In this document: piece after piece, positions 6,339-9,417 of the stretch
Layout: each line of letters opens with the position of its first letter
How positions within the stretch are numbered: the first letter of the stretch is position 1
NCBI GenBank assembly: GCA_964593405.1
Contig: CAZQIO010000022.1
Coordinates: 1 to 9,417, forward strand
Source: CAZQIO01 sp964593405
GTDB taxonomy: Bacteria; Patescibacteriota; Minisyncoccia; Minisyncoccales; GBS-2
DNA length: 9,417 bases
Direction: 5' to 3'
The notes under the pieces: generated by a model
The model's input: the letters and a program-made list of their open reading frames with translations, nothing else
Database searches by the model: none
Told to the model about the DNA's origin: nothing
Program-made: the position numbers and the translations under genes

Positions 6339-7001
6339 ATTGTACCAACTTTTGTTTATTCTGTGATCTGTTATTCTGTTTTGGGGGAAATTGTAAGTTC
6401 TGATTTTTTCTGCCCTTTTTGCCCAGCCAATTTGCTTTTTTCTTTCTTCAGATAGTTTTTCAAAATTTTCCATTTCCTTTTTTTCTAAAAGTTTTGCCCT
6501 CAAAATTTCCAAGGCAAGCTCTCTGTTTTGGGCCAAAGATCTCTCAGTTTGGCAAGAAACTGAAATTCCTGTTGGCAAATGGGTAACTCTCACTGCTGTC
6601 ATTCTCTTGTTGACGTACTGGCCGCCAGGCCCAGAAGCCTTGAAAGTTTCAATTTTCAAATCGTTTGGGTTTATTTTTATTTCTTCTTTTTCTGGTTTTC
6701 TCAATATAGCCACCGTTGCTGTCGAAGTGTGAATTCTGTTTGATTTTTCAGTTTTTGGAACTCTCTGGACTCTGTGAACTCCACCTTCGTATTTTAATTT
6801 TTCCCAAACTCCCTCTCCAACCACCTCAAAGGAAACTTCTTTTATTCCGCCCAAATCAGATTCTTTTAAATCGTAGACTGTTAATTTCCAACCTTGAGAT
6901 TGAGCATACTTTGAATACATTCTAAAAAGATCCCTGGCAAAAAGGGCAGCCTCTTCGCCTCCAACTCCGGCTCTAATTTCTACAATCGCTGAATCTTTCA
7001 T
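6273..7001 (-). CDS. prfA: Peptide chain release factor 1, lacking N-terminal domain 1
   Basis: RF1 reads UAA and UAG in the ribosomal A site and triggers peptide release. The 242 residues align in memory with E. coli RF1 from about residue 108 to the end. They include VEIRAGVGGEEAALFARDLF, the stop-reading motif PKT (residues 82-84, in VQRVPKTEKSNRIHTSTATV; RF1 type PxT rather than RF2 SPF), the catalytic GGQ (126-128, in GPGGQYVNKR), RTYNFPQNRITDHR, and the ending LEDIMEGELEPVI. Domain 1, roughly the first 105 residues, is absent. No upstream start exists in frame, since a TGA lies at 7007-7005. The ATG overlaps the rpmE stop (ATGA), so coupled translation is likely and the short form is probably real. 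Its 3' end overlaps the transglycosylase gene by 66 bp. PrfH/ArfB-type rescue factors also lack domain 1, but they lack the PxT recognition domain seen here. Confidence 0.9.
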   Translation of the reverse strand: MKDSAIVEIRAGVGGEEAALFARDLFRMYSKYAQSQGWKLTVYDLKESDLGGIKEVSFEVVGEGVWEKLKYEGGVHRVQRVPKTEKSNRIHTSTATVAILRKPEKEEIKINPNDLKIETFKASGPGGQYVNKRMTAVRVTHLPTGISVSCQTERSLAQNRELALEILRAKLLEKKEMENFEKLSEERKKQIGWAKRAEKIRTYNFPQNRITDHRINKSWYNLEDIMEGELEPVIKALQKTLG

Positions 7002-7216
7002 TTTTCAGAAAGTTTTGCCTTTTTTAGTTTCTCTTTAAATTTTTGGACCTGACCGATGCTTTCTACAATCTTTTCTTTTCCAGTGTAAAAAGGATGACAC
7101 TTTGCGCAAATTTCAACCTCCATATACTCTTTCGTTGAGCCGACAGTAAAAACATTCCCACAGGCACACTTTACCGTAGCGTTTGGATAGTATTTTGGAT
7201 GGATACCTTTTTTCAT
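6998..7216 (-). CDS. rpmE: 50S ribosomal protein L31, zinc-binding form
   Basis: This large-subunit protein sits at the inter-subunit bridge. The 72 residues begin MKKGIHPKYYP and carry four zinc ligands, C17-x-C19 (KCACGN) and C37-x-x-C40 (CAKCHPFYTGKEK), so this is the C+ form. A longer reading from ATG 7234 adds six residues, but that ATG lies inside the -10/-35 region and the family begins at MKK-x-IHP, so 7216 is chosen. The C-terminus is a lysine-rich tail of ordinary length. The stop TGA overlaps the ATG of prfA. Zinc ligands suggest a zinc-replete lifestyle or simply the ancestral paralogue. Confidence 0.93.
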   Translation of the reverse strand: MKKGIHPKYYPNATVKCACGNVFTVGSTKEYMEVEICAKCHPFYTGKEKIVESIGQVQKFKEKLKKAKLSEK

Positions 7217-7222
7217 ATAGAG

Positions 7223-7250
7223 ATTATAAACCATTGCTTTAATTTTTCAA
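7223..7250 (-). promoter_or_regulatory. rpmE-prfA promoter, leaderless geometry
   Basis: Reading leftward, TTGAAA (7250-7245), a 16-bp spacer and a consensus TATAAT (7228-7223) are followed by only 6 nt (CTCTAT) before ATG 7216. A start 7 nt after the -10 falls on the A of that ATG, so the mRNA is probably leaderless. No Shine-Dalgarno is possible for this start. Confidence 0.72.
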
Positions 7251-7262
7251 ATATGCTATCAT
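7234..7262 (+). promoter_or_regulatory. rpsB-tsf promoter, near-leaderless geometry
   Basis: TTGCTT (7234-7239), a 17-bp spacer and TATCAT (7257-7262), with TGC before it as an extended -10, lie 7 nt from ATG 7270. The expected start is within 0-2 nt of the ATG. The -35 region overlaps that of the divergent rpmE promoter, so polymerase binding at the two sites may be mutually exclusive. Confidence 0.65.
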
Positions 7263-7269
7263 TGAAGAT

Positions 7270-7971
7270 ATGCCAGAAAAAGATGAATTTAATTTGGATG
7301 TAGAGGAGATGGCAAAAGCCGGTTTGCATTTGGGTCACAAAACTTCAAAACTTCATCCAAAAATGATGCCTTTTATTTTTGGAATGCGAAATACCGTTCA
7401 CGTGATCGATTTGGAAAAAACAAAAGAAAAATTGAAAGAGGCATTAAAATTCATCAGTCAAATTGTCGCCGAAGGAAAAACAATCCTTTTTGTAGGAACG
7501 AAAGTTCAAATCAGAGATTTAGTTAAAGAATTGGCTCAAGAAACTGGCTTTCCTTATGTTGTTTCCAGGTGGTTGGGTGGCACTTTTACCAATTTCAACG
7601 TGATTCGAAAGAGAGTTGAGTACCTTTTAGACTTGGAAAAAAAACAGGCCGAAGGTTATTTTGAAAAGTATACAAAAAAAGAGAGGGCAGAAATAGAAAA
7701 AGAAATCGCAAAATTGAAAGAAAAGTTTGAAGGATTGAAAAATTTAGAAAGGCTTCCAGATGCAATTTTTATTTGCGACATGGTCAAAGACAAACTTGCG
7801 GTAAAAGAGGCGAGAGAAAAGGGAGTGAAAATAATTGCAATTTGCGACACGAACGCAGACCCTACTTTAGCAGATTATCCAATTCCGGCAAACGACGAGG
7901 CAATCTCTTCGGTAAAATATATTTTAGAAAAAGTCAAAATGGCAATTTTGAAAGCGAAATCAAAAACTTAA
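7270..7971 (+). CDS. rpsB: 30S ribosomal protein S2
   Basis: S2 is needed late in small-subunit assembly and helps hold S1 where S1 is present. The 233 residues are of standard length. Family blocks are AGLHLGHKTSKLHPKM, FIFGMRNTVHVIDLEKT, FVGTKVQIRDLV, RWLGGTFTNFNVI, LPDAIFICDM and DTNADPTLADYPIPANDEA. The coiled-coil insertion at about 120-160 is rich in Lys and Glu, as in other family members. The start is fixed by the promoter 7 nt upstream. One base separates its stop from the tsf start, the near-universal rpsB-tsf operon of bacteria. Confidence 0.97.
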   Translation: MPEKDEFNLDVEEMAKAGLHLGHKTSKLHPKMMPFIFGMRNTVHVIDLEKTKEKLKEALKFISQIVAEGKTILFVGTKVQIRDLVKELAQETGFPYVVSRWLGGTFTNFNVIRKRVEYLLDLEKKQAEGYFEKYTKKERAEIEKEIAKLKEKFEGLKNLERLPDAIFICDMVKDKLAVKEAREKGVKIIAICDTNADPTLADYPIPANDEAISSVKYILEKVKMAILKAKSKT

Positions 7972-7972
7972 A

Positions 7973-8419
7973 ATGAGTTTAATAGAAAAAATTAAACAAT
8001 TGAGAGAAGAAACAAAAATTTCGATCACAGAGTGCAAAAAAGCCCTTGAAGAGGCAAACGGAGATTTAAATAAGGCGAGGGAAATTTTAAAAGAAAGATA
8101 CGGAATGCTAGCTCAAAAACAAAAAGAAAGGGAAACGAAAGAGGGGATTATCGAAGCTTATGTGCACACAAACAAAAAATTGGCGGCGATGGTTCAATTA
8201 GAATGCGAATCCGATTTTGTAGCTAGGTCTCCAGAATTTCAAAAATTAGCCCACGAACTTTGCTTGCAGATTGTCGCAGTTGACCCAGAAGAAATTCCCC
8301 TTTTGGAGCAAAACTGGATAAAAGACGAAACGAGAAAAATTAAGGATTTGATCGATGAATACATTGCCAAATTTGGCGAAAACATTGAAATAAAAAGATT
8401 TGTCAGGTTTAAAATTTGA
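7973..8419 (+). CDS. tsf: Elongation factor Ts, short form
   Basis: EF-Ts is the nucleotide exchange factor for EF-Tu. At 148 residues it is far shorter than the E. coli protein (283) and shorter than the compact Thermus form (196). The N-terminal UBA-like domain (1-55) contains ISITECKKALEEANGDLNKA. The core has AYVHTNKKLAAMVQLECESD, overlapping the SDFVAR motif (80-85) that contacts EF-Tu, and AHELCLQIVAVDP. The end GENIEIKRFVRFKI matches the natural C-terminus of short EF-Ts proteins, so this is not a truncation by the TGA. The second core subdomain and coiled-coil module are missing. The stop overlaps the next start (TGATG). Confidence 0.95.
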   Translation: MSLIEKIKQLREETKISITECKKALEEANGDLNKAREILKERYGMLAQKQKERETKEGIIEAYVHTNKKLAAMVQLECESDFVARSPEFQKLAHELCLQIVAVDPEEIPLLEQNWIKDETRKIKDLIDEYIAKFGENIEIKRFVRFKI

Positions 8420-8750
8420 TGGTTCAAATCGTTGCAATTTCTACTTTTTTTGTTAGCCTTTTTGGAATTTTGGCAATTCTCTTGCCAAAGCTTCCACAAC
8501 TTGCCCAATTGCCAGAAAGAAANNNNNNNNNNGCATTTTTTTTCAATTGAAAGAAAAATTGAAAAATCTCAATCCCTTCAAGGATTTTAAAAAGGAAATT
8601 TTTTTACAAAAAATCATTGTCAAAATTCGAATTTTGAGTTTAAAAGTTGACAATTTGACTTTTCGCTGGTTAAGAAAAATTAGAGAAGGGCAGGCAAAAC
8701 AAAAAGTGGACAATTATTGGGAAGAAATAAAAAAAGCAAAACAACAATAG
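8419..8750 (+). CDS. Small single-helix membrane protein, interrupted by assembly gap
   Basis: From ATG 8419, overlapping the tsf stop, the frame reads MVQIVAISTFFVSLFGILAI followed by LLPKLPQLAQLPER and then enters the 10 N. The hydrophobic stretch at residues 3-22 is one membrane helix or signal anchor. After the gap a frame shifted by one resumes (FFQLKEKLKNLNPFKDFKKE and a basic, tryptophan-containing tail) and stops at TAG 8748-8750. The continuous basic character and lack of any start after the gap other than a TTG at 8547 suggest both pieces are one gene. For that, the true gap length must leave remainder 2 when divided by 3, so the 10 N cannot be exact unless there is another indel. 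I recognise no family. The N-in helix and basic cytosolic or external tail give no clear function. Confidence 0.6.
8523..8532. other. Assembly gap (10 N)
   Basis: Ten undetermined bases sit next to a poly-T tract (8536-8543). The reading frame either side is inconsistent with a gap of exactly ten, so the number is probably a placeholder. Confidence 0.95.
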
Positions 8751-8823
8751 GCCGGCGTAGCTCAATCGGCAGAGCAGCGGTTTTGTAAACCGCGGGTTGT
8801 GGGTTCAAATCCCTCCGCCGGCT
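8751..8823 (+). tRNA. tRNA-Thr (anticodon TGT)
   Basis: A full cloverleaf of 73 nt is visible. The acceptor stem GCCGGCG/CGCCGGC is perfect (8751-8757 with 8816-8822). The D stem is GCTC/GAGC with an 8-nt loop, and the anticodon stem is GCGGT/ACCGC with loop TTTGTAA. The anticodon TGT is at 8784-8786, reading ACA (threonine). A 5-nt variable loop is followed by the T arm with loop TTCAAAT. The T stem GTGGG/CCCTC has one T-T mismatch (8800/8814). The discriminator is T8823 and CCA is not encoded. The mature 5' end directly follows the stop codon of the upstream gene, so it is likely released from that mRNA by RNase P. Confidence 0.95.
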
Positions 8824-8830
8824 CTTTTAA

Positions 8831-8863
8831 TTTTCGAAAATGATTGAAATTCAACATCAATCA
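8831..8863. repeat. Short palindrome and inverted repeat between tRNA-Thr and the next promoter
   Basis: TTTTCGAAAA (8831-8840) is a perfect 10-bp palindrome. Directly after it TGATTGA (8841-8847) and TCAATCA (8857-8863) form a 7-bp inverted repeat with a 9-nt loop, ending 6 bp before the -35 box of the downstream promoter. Neither is followed by a T run. They could be an operator or part of tRNA 3' processing; chance is possible in AT-rich DNA. Confidence 0.3.
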
Positions 8864-8869
8864 GTGAGC

Positions 8870-8898
8870 TTGACAGGCGTATTTTATTTTTCGAGAAT
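8870..8898 (+). promoter_or_regulatory. Promoter of the right-edge exported protein
   Basis: A perfect -35 TTGACA (8870-8875), 17-bp spacer and GAGAAT (8893-8898, four of six consensus bases) predict a start near 8905. That leaves about 8 nt before ATG 8913, containing AGAGGA immediately before the start codon, a very short leader. Confidence 0.55.
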
Positions 8899-8912
8899 GA
8901 AAAAAGAGGAAA

Positions 8913-9417
8913 ATGGGAACTAAAAATTCAAAAAAATTTGCTTTGTTTTTTGCCCTTCTTTTGGTCTTTTTATTTGCCAGAGAAACAACTTTTGGTTATT
9001 CGAGAATAGACAAAATAAAAAATCAAATTTATTTTACCGCAATAGGTTTTAAAGAAGCTTTTAAAGATTATTTTCAATGGCTAAAAGAAGGCTTCAAAAA
9101 AATTTTCAGGCTGCCAGAGAAAAAATTCACTGAGAAATTGCTAATAGAAAAAGAAATTGAAAAACTAAAATCACAAAACAAAGAATTAAAAGAGAAAATC
9201 GAAAAATTAGAAAGGGAGGGTTTGCCGGCAAAAGAAATAATAAAAGAGATAGAAAGGATAACCAAAATAGAACCTGTAAAAGAAATCACAAAAGAAGTCA
9301 TTCCCAGTGGGGAATTGGAAAATCTCAAAAATCAATTGGACCAAATTTTTGGAGACTTGAACAAACTAAAATGGGCAGCCAATTTGGGCTACGTTCGTTT
9401 GCCACCAATTTTGCCAT
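8913..9417 (+). CDS. Exported coiled-coil protein, unknown function (3' end outside window)
   Basis: The frame from ATG 8913 stays open to the window edge (168 codons). The N-terminus MGTKNSKKFALFFALLLVFL is a signal peptide or membrane anchor: basic residues, then a hydrophobic core to about residue 21. It is followed by an aromatic segment (GYSRIDKIKNQIYF, DYFQWLKEGFKKIF). Residues about 74-105 are a strong heptad-like coiled coil, EKEIEKLKSQNKELKEKIEK. After a less ordered stretch comes a second coiled region (ELENLKNQLDQIFGDLNKL), then GYVRLPPILP at the edge. AGAGGA sits just upstream. An in-frame alternative start is not visible. I do not recognise the family; the layout (anchor, stalk-like coils, then presumably a C-terminal domain beyond the edge) suggests a surface stalk or fibre protein, but that is inference. 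Confidence 0.75.
   Translation, partial: MGTKNSKKFALFFALLLVFLFARETTFGYSRIDKIKNQIYFTAIGFKEAFKDYFQWLKEGFKKIFRLPEKKFTEKLLIEKEIEKLKSQNKELKEKIEKLEREGLPAKEIIKEIERITKIEPVKEITKEVIPSGELENLKNQLDQIFGDLNKLKWAANLGYVRLPPILP

Noticed and set aside
6273..7001. ArfB/PrfH-type rescue factor instead of RF1
   Set aside because: The PxT-containing stop-recognition domain and RF1 C-terminus are present, which those factors do not have.
7217..7234. ATG 7234 as an earlier start of L31
   Set aside because: It lies inside the rpmE promoter and adds six residues before the family's normal MKK-x-IHP start.
9074..9328. 84-codon minus-strand open frame at the right edge
   Set aside because: It is the complement of the coiled-coil region of the exported protein and has the same serine/phenylalanine bias.
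1..9417. CRISPR array, insertion sequence, prophage or defence system
   Set aside because: No regularly spaced repeats, transposase, integrase, phage structural genes or nuclease cassettes are visible on either strand.

Overview
This AT-rich, tightly packed window looks like a piece of a reduced-genome bacterium of the Candidate Phyla Radiation (Patescibacteria, Parcubacteria-like). That placement is inferred from very short intergenic gaps and ATGA/TAATG overlaps, a very short EF-Ts, a release factor 1 without its N-terminal domain, an archaeal-type fructose-1,6-bisphosphate aldolase/phosphatase, and a multi-cysteine repeat membrane protein of a kind I recall from CPR and DPANN genomes. No marker here fixes the lineage more precisely. 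TGA acts as an ordinary stop in the intact genes.

Layout. Positions 1-959 hold the C-terminal third or so of phosphoenolpyruvate synthase. Positions 1019-2263 encode a three-helix membrane protein with a cysteine-paired repeat domain, closed by an intrinsic terminator. Positions 2264-3230 form an island of decay: a histidine-phosphatase gene that has lost its middle, a relE-type toxin gene with two in-frame stops and a frameshift, an antitoxin-like fragment, a short fragment ORF and a perfect 21-bp palindrome. From an extended -10 promoter at about 3220 runs a compact operon: FBP aldolase/phosphatase, ribosomal protein L25/CTC, and a secreted coiled-coil lytic transglycosylase, each overlapping the next. 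The last gene collides tail to tail, with a 66-bp overlap, with the leftward pair rpmE-prfA. Between rpmE and rpsB two divergent promoters share their -35 region, and both seem to start transcripts at or very near the start codon (leaderless). Rightward follow rpsB, tsf, a small membrane protein broken by an assembly gap, and tRNA-Thr(TGT) starting on the base after the preceding stop codon. A perfect TTGACA box then precedes an exported coiled-coil protein that runs off the right edge.

How the genes fit together. PpsA and the FBP aldolase/phosphatase supply the two irreversible ends of gluconeogenesis, suggesting upward carbon flow from pyruvate to sugar phosphates. L25, L31, S2, EF-Ts, RF1 and tRNA-Thr form a translation cluster. 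The transglycosylase, the cysteine-repeat protein and the right-edge protein are surface-facing. The points most worth following are the RF1 lacking domain 1, the cysteine-repeat protein, the leaderless divergent promoter pair and the ghost toxin-antitoxin island.
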